A stretch of 64,000 nucleotides of DNA, from the NCBI GenBank assembly GCA_019637995.1, contig JAHBUQ010000005.1, forward strand, positions 62,001-126,000. Reading direction: 5' to 3'. This document shows positions 25,601 to 34,653 of the stretch, in pieces. Within the stretch, counting starts at the first letter, position 1; every line of letters begins with the position of its first letter. The stretch comes from Ignavibacteriota bacterium. GTDB lineage: Bacteria > Bacteroidota > Ignavibacteria > Kapaibacteriales > UBA2268. The notes under the pieces were generated by a model. The model did no database searches and was not told the origin of the DNA. It saw only the letters and a program-made list of their open reading frames with translations. The position numbers and the translations under genes were made by a program.

Positions 25601-28600
25601 CTTGAGTTGATGATTAAAGTAAATGGTCGTGACCCGGGACAGACAAGGTTGTTTATTGACTTAGGTCAAATTAGTGAAGATGTCATTCCTAATCAAGTGA
25701 ACGATACTGAAGACGGTATCACACCGGCAAGTCCAAGAGTAAACGGGATTATTGACCCGGGTGAAGATATCGGTATTGACGCTAAAGCTAATGACAGAGA
25801 GCGTGAAGACTATCCGTTCCCTATAAATCAGGAGCAGGATCCGGCACGTGACGACTACGCTTTTAATTTCCAAAAGGATGACAGGGACAGAACCCCTGAT
25901 GACTTTGTTAAATATAATAATTATGAAGGTAATGCAACAGTTTCCGAACTTGGACAGTTTCCCGACCAGGAAGTTTTGAACCGAAATAACGGACAAGAAA
26001 TTTCACTCGACAACTCATATTTTTCTTATGAAGTCAACCTATCTCAATATGACTTTGAAGCTGAACAGAATTCGCAAATCATAGGTGGTAATCCTGAAGC
26101 CGGATGGTTTTTGTACAGAATTCCAATCCGTAAACCAAATTCTTCAGTGGGTAATCCATTATTCTCAAATATCCAGTATGTAAGAGTAAGAGTTCAAGGT
26201 GGATTTTTAGATGCATCTATTGCTGACTGGCGACTTGTCGGTTCGCAGTGGCAAAGAGTCAGTAACCTTACTGAAACAGATGAAAAAGACAGTGTTTTAT
26301 CTGTTGCTTTTGTAAATTTATGGGAAAACTCAGGACCTCCTGATTATTACACTATGCCTCCCGGTGTAGCCGCACCAAGATTACTTAATAATCCTGACCC
26401 TACTCGTGATGTCAGAATGAACGAACAGTCTATTGCTGTCGGTGTGAAAAACCTGAGATACGGTGAAGAAAGAATGTCAGTAAGATTTTTCAGACCAATG
26501 GACATATTTTTCTACAAAAAATTGAAATTCTTTATCCATGGTGATGGTTCGATGCCTGATGTTCTAATTCCGGGAGCAGTTCCGAAAGCCTATGCATTCA
26601 TTCGATTTGGTATTGACTCATCTAATTATTATGAGTACCGCCGACCGCTTACACGTGGTTGGACTGATGTTGGTATAGACCTGATACAGCTTTCGTCAAT
26701 CAAACAAATTCGTGATTCATTAGTATTGTATGACAGATTTGAGCAGCCTGTACCGGGTGATCCATATGCAACTTTCGTAGTTAAAGGAAATCCAATTTTA
26801 ACTCGTGTGCAATTCTTCGGGTTAGGTATATCCAATCCGAATGAAAGATTTCCAAATGACCTTACTACAACTATGTGGGTTGATGAACTAAGACTTCTTA
26901 GTCCCGAACAAAGTGCTGATTGGTCGGGTATTGGCTCTATGAATCTAGTTCTTGCTGATTTGGGTACAATTCATGCTAATTTTCAGCAAAAATTGCCAAA
27001 CTTCCATCAGCTTGAGGAGAGATTCGGTGACCGTGCCCATACTCTGAACTGGAATGTAACAATGACAGGAAATCTCGAAAAATTTGCTCCAAAAAGCTTT
27101 AATCAGATGCGAATACCAATAACATATACTCACTCAGAAATCGTTCAGACACCGGAATTTGTTGCTAATAATGATATAAACTTGAATGAAGCTGCTACTG
27201 CCGCTTATAACAAAGCTATTGCCGATGGAAAAACTCCCGGTGAAGCTCAGGCGGCAAGAGATAATGTCATTAACCGTTCTCAAACAATGCAGGTTACTGA
27301 CAGTTGGGCTATAACCGGTTTCAAATTAGGTATTCCTGTGAAACATTGGCTGATATCTGAGACTTTTAATAAGGTTACTGTTGGTTATTCCTATAATCAG
27401 CAGTACGAAAGAACACCAATCTACGAGGAAAGATTTAACTGGCAGTGGCGACTTAATTTGCAGCATAATCTGAATATCCCTGAGTTGCTAGTTGTTAAAC
27501 CACTGACATGGCTTGCGGGAGTGCCATTTTTTGGTGCATATAGTGAGTGGAAAATAAATTTCCTTCCGGCAATGTTTAATACAAATATTACAATGAATCG
27601 CCGCAGGCAAACTGAGCAATCACGTTTTCTTGATTTCCCAAGCCCGATTATACGCGATTTTTCGGCAAACAGATTATATAGTTTCAGCTGGAAATTAACT
27701 GAAGGAGGTTTTCTGAATCCTGTAATTGATTACTCGGTAAATACAAACAGCACATTGGTAAATCATGAATTTGATGAATTTGGAAATCAGCGTACCGGAA
27801 GTGAAATATTCAATCAAATGATGTTTAGAGACGGACAGTTGATAGACTTTGGTATAAATAATATGCACACTCAGGTAGTAACTATTAATCTCAGACCAAT
27901 GCTACCCAATGTATTTAGTATAAATAAGTATTTTGATATAACAGGACTTTTCAATACTACGTATAACTGGACTGACCCGCTTCAGTCGAATCCTGAAATT
28001 AGGGATATTGTTAAAAATGCGAGTTTTAACAATTCAATCAGGTTCAGCTTAGGATTCAGATTGAAATCATTAGGTGAAGAATGGTTCGGAATTCAGCAGG
28101 CACCCAAGGCACCACCGGGTTTGAGAACAAACAGACCTCCGGACACAACCAAAAAAGCAGGACCCACAATCTCAATGCCTTTGCTGATATTGAAAACAAT
28201 ATTCTTTGACTGGGAAAAAGTTGACTTTGTATTCAATCAACAAAATTCATCAACAAATCCCGGTGTGTTCGGTGGTACAGGTATGCATAATTTCTGGGTC
28301 AACGGTATGACATTCCGAGAAAGTCAAATGTCGCAAGGACCGAGTTGGGCATATCAGATGGGTTTGATTGAGCATCCGCATGGAGGATTTAACCTTCTTC
28401 CTTCAGCAAGTTTTCCTTTTATCAGAGCCGAGACCTATCCCGGACTCAGACCTGCAAATGCACGATTGCAGGATAATTTCAGACAAACTACAAACCTTGA
28501 AATAAAGACTTCCAGGCCACTCTGGGAGGGTGCGAGAATTGATTTAAACTGGAAGACTGAAGTTGGATTTAACAAAAATCAAACCGTTGTTACTGATGAG

Positions 28601-29551
28601 TTTGGTAATCCTTCCTTTACAAACATTATTTCAGTTGAATCATTTAACAGAACTTTCCATACATTTCCTACTATTTTCGGTCTTAACGTATTCAATAATA
28701 GTATAGAGAATGTAATCCGTTTATATGAGCAGGAAAAAGTATTCATTGATCAGGCATGGGAAGCAGGCATTATAAATGATGTTGAGAGAAATCAAAGATA
28801 TCAGGAAGCACTTAATAATTCATTTTATGAAGGATTGGAAGCATTTTCATTATCGAAGGGCGGAGCAGGAAAATTCCTGCCGGCTGTAAATTGGTCTATC
28901 AGATGGGAAGGACTTGAAAAATTTGCCCTTTGGAAAAACTTGATTACACGAATGTCTGTTGACCATCAGTACGTATCTACATATCAGGAGAATGCACAAA
29001 TAACTGATAACGGGCGTGCCGTCCTTACTCAAACTGTTCAGTACGGCTTCCAGCCATTTATAGGTGTAAATGTTGCGTTTGATGAAGATATGCTTGATGG
29101 TATTCTTACAGCTACTCTCAGATGGTCGAATACAAAATCATACAATATTAATAATGCCGCCCGTGCAAGTGTAAATTCTCAGCTTACAAATGAAATTACA
29201 GCTCAGGCAAGCTATACTATGCGTGGATTCGAGTTCCCAATTTTTGGTATAAATCTCAAAAATGACCTTGAATACAGTTTCCTTCTTACATACAAGCGCA
29301 ACAAACGTCACACATTTGATATAACAAGACCCTCTGATACTTATGCAGGTGATAACAGCGAAGGTGAAACTCTTGACGGAAATACTCAGATTATTGTCGA
29401 GCCAAGAGCAAGATATTCTCTTAGCAGCAGACTGACAGCATCATTTTTTGTCAGATATGAAGGTACTTTTACAGAAGGTGCAGCTCAGCCGGGTTTCCAT
29501 ACAACTCAAGTTGGATTTGATTTAAGAATCTCAATCGCCGGCGGCAGATAG
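22616..29551 (+). CDS. sprA: SprA/Sov, giant T9SS outer-membrane translocon protein
   Basis: A 2311-residue outer-membrane protein, the expected size for SprA, which forms the very large beta-barrel pore through which T9SS cargo crosses the outer membrane. There is a signal peptide (KKSAPVILLLCMLF). Typical blocks include the N-terminal GKPEIGINVNGEVNLRIGWR, VSGRVGDKLKLNTDWNTRR, the YIDDFEGAQRYIPLG motif, and many aromatic-rich barrel strands up to the end. No ATG is available before the signal peptide, so a TTG at 22616 (or 22628) is the probable start. A good promoter precedes it. GldM and other OMP genes lie downstream. Intact. Confidence 0.93.
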   Translation: MRCSLKKSAPVILLLCMLFTGKSYSYNNFSFIYYSNPLSNLAGSQLPSWFFLNYNFFLPIYLQSEWELEDNPLFQRDTVSTYHFATPTYLKKPDVQRTNFYDHKFGLNQQNQPDGLNVRKSMDEMGEKFVSVEMVDSNEVGIPYVMNLDEYTKIRQKQLQQQIWDSLLTRYDLTMALSQGDLARLIGSATGLTIPVPPNPVMSIFGKPEIGINVNGEVNLRIGWRWDSQNLGTVSQFGQTQSAPIFHQDIRVNVSGRVGDKLKLNTDWNTRRTFDMDNTFKVGYEGYDDDIIKLVEVGNVNLPLPTTLIRGGQTLFGVRADFQFGPLFLKTLFSQRRGERRFVDVQGGASKQYFSLRAYDFARNHFFLDTAYFKIYNKYFENSNPVIPPEADPYRIKEIEVYESTNDVREGEIIAGRSIAIADLEPIRALAGEKYPEQLLETPIRAGFVERGNFARMDSSKYRYDPNLGTIHIRNMRVDRYYAVAYRIEGPTSAREDDLCFGNLASIAGPKDTLILKLIYRPNLQPGFKSLWDRQMKNIFDINSRNINVAETNINVWYLNRNNDSTDVIEGAPDKLVTIFQVDQVNNASGAPQPDGLFDLVPPFFDANEGLITFPNVRPFDSALVKYFSRPEIGNPELAFQYMFSAPYDTTYEIARLNTARDRFIISGEVSGRASNRIQLGGFNIARGSVRVTLDGVELIENQDYVIDYFAGTLTLRNQRATLPNANLKVEYEQRDIFNIATKTLAGIRGDFILHKSRNTLANLGFTFMHYDQAAVIDRVRLGEEPMSNSIFGFDGTLDLQAPWLTKALDYLPFYDTKAPSSLTMRGEWAMILPTPNKRTSDIASDNNEPVVYIDDFEGAQRYIPLGLNASQWSHASPAVDTDYWEHDTIAVNFKGRMFWYQYFIPRVPIREVYPNNETYQAGRNFLNPLHINFDPNIRGIYNKNPEYLDENNEGYFNPNDRFSQRDTVKPRVWGGMMRLLSTFNTNFDNENVEFLELMIKVNGRDPGQTRLFIDLGQISEDVIPNQVNDTEDGITPASPRVNGIIDPGEDIGIDAKANDREREDYPFPINQEQDPARDDYAFNFQKDDRDRTPDDFVKYNNYEGNATVSELGQFPDQEVLNRNNGQEISLDNSYFSYEVNLSQYDFEAEQNSQIIGGNPEAGWFLYRIPIRKPNSSVGNPLFSNIQYVRVRVQGGFLDASIADWRLVGSQWQRVSNLTETDEKDSVLSVAFVNLWENSGPPDYYTMPPGVAAPRLLNNPDPTRDVRMNEQSIAVGVKNLRYGEERMSVRFFRPMDIFFYKKLKFFIHGDGSMPDVLIPGAVPKAYAFIRFGIDSSNYYEYRRPLTRGWTDVGIDLIQLSSIKQIRDSLVLYDRFEQPVPGDPYATFVVKGNPILTRVQFFGLGISNPNERFPNDLTTTMWVDELRLLSPEQSADWSGIGSMNLVLADLGTIHANFQQKLPNFHQLEERFGDRAHTLNWNVTMTGNLEKFAPKSFNQMRIPITYTHSEIVQTPEFVANNDINLNEAATAAYNKAIADGKTPGEAQAARDNVINRSQTMQVTDSWAITGFKLGIPVKHWLISETFNKVTVGYSYNQQYERTPIYEERFNWQWRLNLQHNLNIPELLVVKPLTWLAGVPFFGAYSEWKINFLPAMFNTNITMNRRRQTEQSRFLDFPSPIIRDFSANRLYSFSWKLTEGGFLNPVIDYSVNTNSTLVNHEFDEFGNQRTGSEIFNQMMFRDGQLIDFGINNMHTQVVTINLRPMLPNVFSINKYFDITGLFNTTYNWTDPLQSNPEIRDIVKNASFNNSIRFSLGFRLKSLGEEWFGIQQAPKAPPGLRTNRPPDTTKKAGPTISMPLLILKTIFFDWEKVDFVFNQQNSSTNPGVFGGTGMHNFWVNGMTFRESQMSQGPSWAYQMGLIEHPHGGFNLLPSASFPFIRAETYPGLRPANARLQDNFRQTTNLEIKTSRPLWEGARIDLNWKTEVGFNKNQTVVTDEFGNPSFTNIISVESFNRTFHTFPTIFGLNVFNNSIENVIRLYEQEKVFIDQAWEAGIINDVERNQRYQEALNNSFYEGLEAFSLSKGGAGKFLPAVNWSIRWEGLEKFALWKNLITRMSVDHQYVSTYQENAQITDNGRAVLTQTVQYGFQPFIGVNVAFDEDMLDGILTATLRWSNTKSYNINNAARASVNSQLTNEITAQASYTMRGFEFPIFGINLKNDLEYSFLLTYKRNKRHTFDITRPSDTYAGDNSEGETLDGNTQIIVEPRARYSLSSRLTASFFVRYEGTFTEGAAQPGFHTTQVGFDLRISIAGGR

Positions 29552-29556
29552 TTTTT

Positions 29557-30180
29557 TCATAACTTTAGCTTTTTAAATCTATCCAACAGATAATCTGCCG
29601 GAGGGCAGAGATTCATCTTTGCTTCATCGTCTGTTCGTCCGGCATGGTCAGCTCTTGTCAGCAAAACTAAGTCAGGAATATAAATATTTTCATTTAATTT
29701 TCGAATTGCTTTATCCGAAACTTTCCCTTCGCTTTTGTAAAATTGCATCGGTACTAAGTGATATCTCACATAAGCCGATACCTTATTAATTATATTTGTA
29801 TCATTCACTCCAATTTTGGTCAATAATGATTTAGCCGGAATTATTCCATACTGGTCGTGCATAACTGACCTGATTCTGCTGTTTAGATAATCGTTCGTGT
29901 ATGGTTTACCCAAATCGTGACATAAAGCCGCGAGCATATATGATGTTTTTTCATCATTAGTTTTAAAAAAATGACGATATTTTGCGGCTTCATCTATAAC
30001 AATCATAGTGTGAGTCCATACATCTCCCTCCGGATGCCAGATTGGGTCGTGAATACAGCCAATTAATAAGTTCAACTCAGTCAGATATCCAATTTGGTTT
30101 TCTGCCCTGATTTGTGCAAATATTTCTGATGGATTGTCTGAATTGTTAAGACAATTTATAATTTCGTTTAAAAGTTTCAT
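29557..30180 (-). CDS. Stand-alone HD-domain phosphohydrolase resembling the Cca HD domain
   Basis: A 207-residue protein with the HD signature: H57 in EGDVWTHTMIVIDEA, H88-D89 in LAALCHDLGKP, and a later aspartate near LLTRADHAGR. The GCIHDPIWHPEGDVW stretch is like the HD domain fused to bacterial tRNA CCA-adding enzymes or polyA polymerases, but the nucleotidyltransferase head is missing and no truncated remnant is seen upstream. It probably acts as a metal-dependent phosphohydrolase on nucleotides or tRNA ends. It is convergent with sprA, 5 bases from its stop. Confidence 0.8.
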   Translation of the reverse strand: MKLLNEIINCLNNSDNPSEIFAQIRAENQIGYLTELNLLIGCIHDPIWHPEGDVWTHTMIVIDEAAKYRHFFKTNDEKTSYMLAALCHDLGKPYTNDYLNSRIRSVMHDQYGIIPAKSLLTKIGVNDTNIINKVSAYVRYHLVPMQFYKSEGKVSDKAIRKLNENIYIPDLVLLTRADHAGRTDDEAKMNLCPPADYLLDRFKKLKL

Positions 30181-30536
30181 AAAAAAAGTGCAAAATTAAA
30201 AAAATCTTAACGATATTAACAAAATAAATTTTAAATTAGTAGTTTGTTTATGTGTAATTTTAAATGTAGTTTTTTAATTTAAATTATTATTATTGATTAT
30301 GATATTTTTTGAGTACAATTTCAGAATTATTGAAAAAAAATAAATAAATTATGAAAAATATTTAACTTTTTGTATTGTGTTAGAAAATTATTTTGTATAT
30401 TAGTTTTGAAATTTTTTAAAATTTCAGAAAACTTTTTTCAAAATGTTTATTATCATTTAAAAATAGTTAAATTACTTAAATTGAAATTAAAATTATTTAG
30501 AAATTAAAAATATGTATAGTTTAGGAGACAGATATT
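30181..30536. other. Long AT-rich leader and promoter region of the gldM-like operon
   Basis: 356 bases, extremely AT-rich. A TAgtTTTG box is at 30401-30408 with a TTG at 30375-30377 (gap of 23, slightly too long). AGGAG lies about 8 bases before the gldM ATG. No open frame or RNA structure stands out. Confidence 0.45.
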
Positions 30537-32822
30537 ATGTCTAAAGGTGGAGCCGGTAAAGTTTATTTCGTGCTGTATCTTGCAGTGGTTCTTGAGCTTC
30601 TCATCATCATTGTAGAGCGTGATGAAGCCGAAGAGCATTTGCACAAGAAAACCAAAGAAGCGATGCGAATCGTTGAAAGTATTCTATCTCAACTTCAGTC
30701 CGGTGCTGGTACAGAAGGTATAAATACCAGACCTCAGGATGAAATTACTATTCCACCTCCGGGCGTGAATATTAAAGACGTATTGGGTAGCGATATCAAA
30801 TCCAGCCGCGAGTACATTATTGAAGTTGGTGTAACAGATGTCAGTACTTCTATGAAGAAGCGTGAGTTTGAAACAGAGAAAGAATATGTCACAAGAATCA
30901 AGAAGCTGGTTGAGCTTGCAAACGTAGAGCAGATTCAGTATCAGGTGTTTTTCAGCAAAGACCAGAATCCTGTCAATGCACCTCCTTTCCCGAGCGAAGA
31001 GTATCTGCTTGAACAAAGAATGGATTTAAGCTCTCTCGAACCCGGAGCAAGTGTTTCAGGTGATGTTCCTGATGTATCATGGGAGTTTTTAGGTTTACAG
31101 GAGTTAAATATTGATAAGGATGCTACTTTTAATAATATCAACTTGTCTGATGTCAATATAATGCAGATATCACCGGTTTATCCTGATGCAATTAAGAAAA
31201 AAGTCGGTCCGGTGTTCAATCCTAAAGATGTGCCTGAAGATAGTTCATTTTACTATTCAGGTGATGAGACATACAAGAATATGAGCACTACTTCGGAAAT
31301 TCTGAAACGCTCTTTTGTTGTTAATTTCCAGCCTCCGTCTCAAGCCGGTTGGTACAAATTAAGATTTGCATCAAAGACAAACAGAATCCTTGGTGTTAAA
31401 GCAGGCCAGAAAGCTGAAGATATAAGCGATGATGCTACAGTTAATATTGGTACTGTCCAGCTTAAAGTTTATGACCTCAAAAAAGTCAAGAAGGAACTCA
31501 CTTCCAGGCTTGACAAATATGAACTTCCTACTTTGGAGGAATTGTCTGAAAACGGCGATATCCTTGCTTTTGATAAAAAACTTGCTGAATCCAAACTAAA
31601 AGCTGCAAGCGAAGAAAAAGCCGAAGAAGTAATTGGTAATATAAATCTGTATGGTTATATTGTTAAGCTTCTCGCTCCCGGTATGTCCACTAATTTTGAC
31701 CAAAACCGTGGTGCTATTGAGTTTAACATTCGTGTTGTTACTCCAAAACCAAATGTTGCTCAGCCAATTGCGACAACTCCAGACTATGTTCCAACATTTG
31801 ATAAAGTGGCAGCTGTATTTGAATGTCAGATAAGTCCTTATCAACCGGGACAAAATACTATCGAAGGTGTGGTTATGGATGCCGGTGGCAACAGAGTTGC
31901 ATCAATAAACTTTGTAGCTCTTGATGAGATTGCAGGATTAAATTTTGCTAAACCGGTTGCCAATGAAATGCGTATGTATCGTGCTTCAGTTGACAAAGTT
32001 CTGCCAGTTGGCAAATATGAATATTCCGTTACTCACCGACTATCAGGAAGAGCAAGCACACCTACAACAAATGTGCTTGAAGTATTTAAATCATCTCTTA
32101 CTGAGCAAAGTGAAAATACTGTAAAGAGTAATGTTCCTCTTTATGCATACTATGGTTACCCGCTTTCATTCTCTGCTGAGCCTTCATCAGGTGGTAAGAT
32201 TAAGCCGAATGAATTCAGAATTTATGTAACAACAGATAATGACAACCAAAGAGCACCTATTCAAGGTCTTGCTGTTACAAGTCAAAATGGAATTACATTT
32301 ACTCCTGAATCAAAACAGCTTAATGTTAGAATCGTTTGGAATCAACCATATACTAATAACGAAGTTGAACTTTTTGCTTTAAGTACGAAAATTAAGCAGG
32401 AAGAACCGATAATCAGAACTAATCAGGTACGCTATTCATTCAGCGGCACTTCTGCTAAATTCAAAGTCTTAGCTACCGGTATATCAGTTGGTAAACCACT
32501 TACCGGAATTGAAGGCAGAGATGCGACAATTAATTTGAGCATTCAGGGACAACCCGAAAAACTTGACGGTTTAACTAATTACGATTTCTCGACAGAAGCA
32601 ATTCTCGAAGGCGATGCCGAGTCCGGTTATACCCTTGAGTTTGAAATGCAGGGTAAATTAGAACCGGGACAAAGTAAAATTCGCGGTACAGTTTCGATTC
32701 CGATTGTTGGTTCAGCAGTCAATCCTGTAAATGGTGTTCGCTCAGATGTGAGTCGCTCAGTTCTTTCTATTCCGATTGAATACGAGCCGGATCGTGGCGG
32801 ACCAAGAAGACAAGGCAGATAA
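30537..32822 (+). CDS. gldM: GldM/PorM-like T9SS inner-membrane protein
   Basis: A 761-residue protein with a single N-terminal membrane helix (VYFVLYLAVVLELLIIIVERD, about 8-28) and a very long periplasmic part made of strand-rich domains, as in GldM, the periplasm-spanning rotor partner of GldL in the T9SS motor. The N-terminal GGAGKVYF...LYL pattern fits; it is longer than typical GldM (about 520 residues) and lower in recognisable similarity. AGGAG precedes the ATG. Two secreted barrel-like proteins follow in the same operon, while gldK, gldL and gldN are not adjacent. Confidence 0.75.
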   Translation: MSKGGAGKVYFVLYLAVVLELLIIIVERDEAEEHLHKKTKEAMRIVESILSQLQSGAGTEGINTRPQDEITIPPPGVNIKDVLGSDIKSSREYIIEVGVTDVSTSMKKREFETEKEYVTRIKKLVELANVEQIQYQVFFSKDQNPVNAPPFPSEEYLLEQRMDLSSLEPGASVSGDVPDVSWEFLGLQELNIDKDATFNNINLSDVNIMQISPVYPDAIKKKVGPVFNPKDVPEDSSFYYSGDETYKNMSTTSEILKRSFVVNFQPPSQAGWYKLRFASKTNRILGVKAGQKAEDISDDATVNIGTVQLKVYDLKKVKKELTSRLDKYELPTLEELSENGDILAFDKKLAESKLKAASEEKAEEVIGNINLYGYIVKLLAPGMSTNFDQNRGAIEFNIRVVTPKPNVAQPIATTPDYVPTFDKVAAVFECQISPYQPGQNTIEGVVMDAGGNRVASINFVALDEIAGLNFAKPVANEMRMYRASVDKVLPVGKYEYSVTHRLSGRASTPTTNVLEVFKSSLTEQSENTVKSNVPLYAYYGYPLSFSAEPSSGGKIKPNEFRIYVTTDNDNQRAPIQGLAVTSQNGITFTPESKQLNVRIVWNQPYTNNEVELFALSTKIKQEEPIIRTNQVRYSFSGTSAKFKVLATGISVGKPLTGIEGRDATINLSIQGQPEKLDGLTNYDFSTEAILEGDAESGYTLEFEMQGKLEPGQSKIRGTVSIPIVGSAVNPVNGVRSDVSRSVLSIPIEYEPDRGGPRRQGR

Positions 32823-32892
32823 TAAATAGTTAAATAAATTTGTAAAATTTTGAGAGAAAAAGTTAAGTTATATCTTAATTAAGGGCTATAAA

Positions 32893-34611
32893 ATGATAAA
32901 TAAAATATCAAAGTTAGTTTTATGTTTGACTCTTTTAAGTGTAATATTGCCTGCCGGATTACAATCTCAGGGTGATGAGTCATTCAGACTTAAACTTGAA
33001 AGCATTCTTTACAGTTATAAAAACTACCGTTTTTCAATGGTTTCTGTTTATAAACTGAAAGATATTAGGGACGTATCAAAACTTATAAGAGAAAAAGATG
33101 CAGCAGAAATGGGTGGTGAAGCCGCAGCAGTTGATGCATCAGCAACTCAGGGTGTTGATGCGGCTACTCTTCAGCTTATACAAAGAGGTGCTCAAGCTGG
33201 TGACCCTTTGATAACTGTTCAGAGAACTTTGGCATCACGTGGTATAGCAATACCTACAAATGTTGAAGACATTTACAATTTTTATGCTCCTAAAATTGGA
33301 GACACCAGAAGAGTAAGAAATGTATATGTTGTTACAACACGTAAGGCACCCGATGCAATTATGCCTCATAACCTTATCGCTATGATAGTTGATTATGAAG
33401 ACGCAGCAACAATGAAAAAGCAATTGGATAATTCAAGTCCAAAGAATATTTATACATATCCTGAACTCAAAGAGTTTGCTCTAAACCCTGTAGAATACAG
33501 ATCTGATAATATGTATGATTTGCTTACGAATGCATTTATGCAGGGTCAGGTTGAAGACAGAACCTTAGAAGCACAAGGTTTTGGTACATTGATTGAGTGG
33601 TACACACCAAAAGCCGGTGTAACTAAATCAATCCTCAACAAAGAAGGAACTGTAAGCGCTTTTGATATTCAACTCTTCAAGAGAATTTCAGAAGGTCAGT
33701 CTATGGATATCAAAGACAAATTTAATGAAGTCATTGTAAGTCCTGATTTAATCAGCTGGAGAAGATATGATTATCCTCAGCTTGTTTACAGTGATGGTTT
33801 TGCCGATACATTAGACCGTACAACCAACATGGGTCTGCCGCTTTATGGTCTTGAACTGAAATATGGTGCTGAAGCAATCAACTACCCATCATTCTGGAGT
33901 GAAAGACTAACTTTAAGTGCTGTATGGCAGGGCGTCAAACTTGGTTTGGTACTTCCAACTAACGGATGGTCATCACTTTCGGAAGATGTTTACAATATTG
34001 ACAGAAAGTTGACTCATGCAGGCGTCGGTATAGCAGGCGAAGCAGATTTTCCGATTGCTGTTATTCCAAAGAGTGGTGTATTCAATGCAAATTTTGCATA
34101 CATACTTGGTGATGCAGTTGAAGGTCCTGTAAAACGTAATCTTAATCCTGACTCATATCTTACAGACTTCCAGGATAATGACCACTTAATAAGATATAAT
34201 GCTCAACTTCACTATACTTTTGGAGTTGCTATAGATGATAACTATCTTCTGCGTTTTGGTCTCGGCGGTACAGTTTATGGTGTTGAACGCTGGTACAATA
34301 ATAATGTGGAAGATCCTGACACCAGAAGAAACACAATCAAATACGAAAGACTAAGCGATGAAACTGTGGGCGGAATTTCTGGCAGAATTGACTTTATGGC
34401 AAGAAATGTAGCTACGCCGTTTGGTGTTACAGCCCAGTATTTCGATGAAGGACTTTTTGCTAATATTTGGCTTCAGGTTCCATTAATCGAAAATACACTT
34501 GCGCTAAGATTAGATGCAAAAGGATATTTCAAAGCATTTGCTAATCAACCGAGAGCTTGGGAAAATAACAGTGTGTTTATTCCTATGGCAAGATTTATCG
34601 TTAATTTCTAA
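32893..34611 (+). CDS. Predicted outer-membrane protein of the T9SS operon, 572 residues
   Basis: It has a signal peptide (LVLCLTLLSVILPAGLQSQG), an alpha/beta N-terminal region of about 300 residues, then alternating strand-rich segments ending in a terminal phenylalanine (MARFIVNF), the usual signature of an outer-membrane beta-barrel. It starts 70 bases after gldM. Position and topology suggest a T9SS or envelope role, perhaps taking the place of GldN, but there is no sequence evidence for GldN itself. No enzyme motif was found. Confidence 0.72.
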   Translation: MINKISKLVLCLTLLSVILPAGLQSQGDESFRLKLESILYSYKNYRFSMVSVYKLKDIRDVSKLIREKDAAEMGGEAAAVDASATQGVDAATLQLIQRGAQAGDPLITVQRTLASRGIAIPTNVEDIYNFYAPKIGDTRRVRNVYVVTTRKAPDAIMPHNLIAMIVDYEDAATMKKQLDNSSPKNIYTYPELKEFALNPVEYRSDNMYDLLTNAFMQGQVEDRTLEAQGFGTLIEWYTPKAGVTKSILNKEGTVSAFDIQLFKRISEGQSMDIKDKFNEVIVSPDLISWRRYDYPQLVYSDGFADTLDRTTNMGLPLYGLELKYGAEAINYPSFWSERLTLSAVWQGVKLGLVLPTNGWSSLSEDVYNIDRKLTHAGVGIAGEADFPIAVIPKSGVFNANFAYILGDAVEGPVKRNLNPDSYLTDFQDNDHLIRYNAQLHYTFGVAIDDNYLLRFGLGGTVYGVERWYNNNVEDPDTRRNTIKYERLSDETVGGISGRIDFMARNVATPFGVTAQYFDEGLFANIWLQVPLIENTLALRLDAKGYFKAFANQPRAWENNSVFIPMARFIVNF

Positions 34612-34653
34612 TTTATTTAATTTGTGAAGTTGAAAATATTAAAAAGATAAGTT

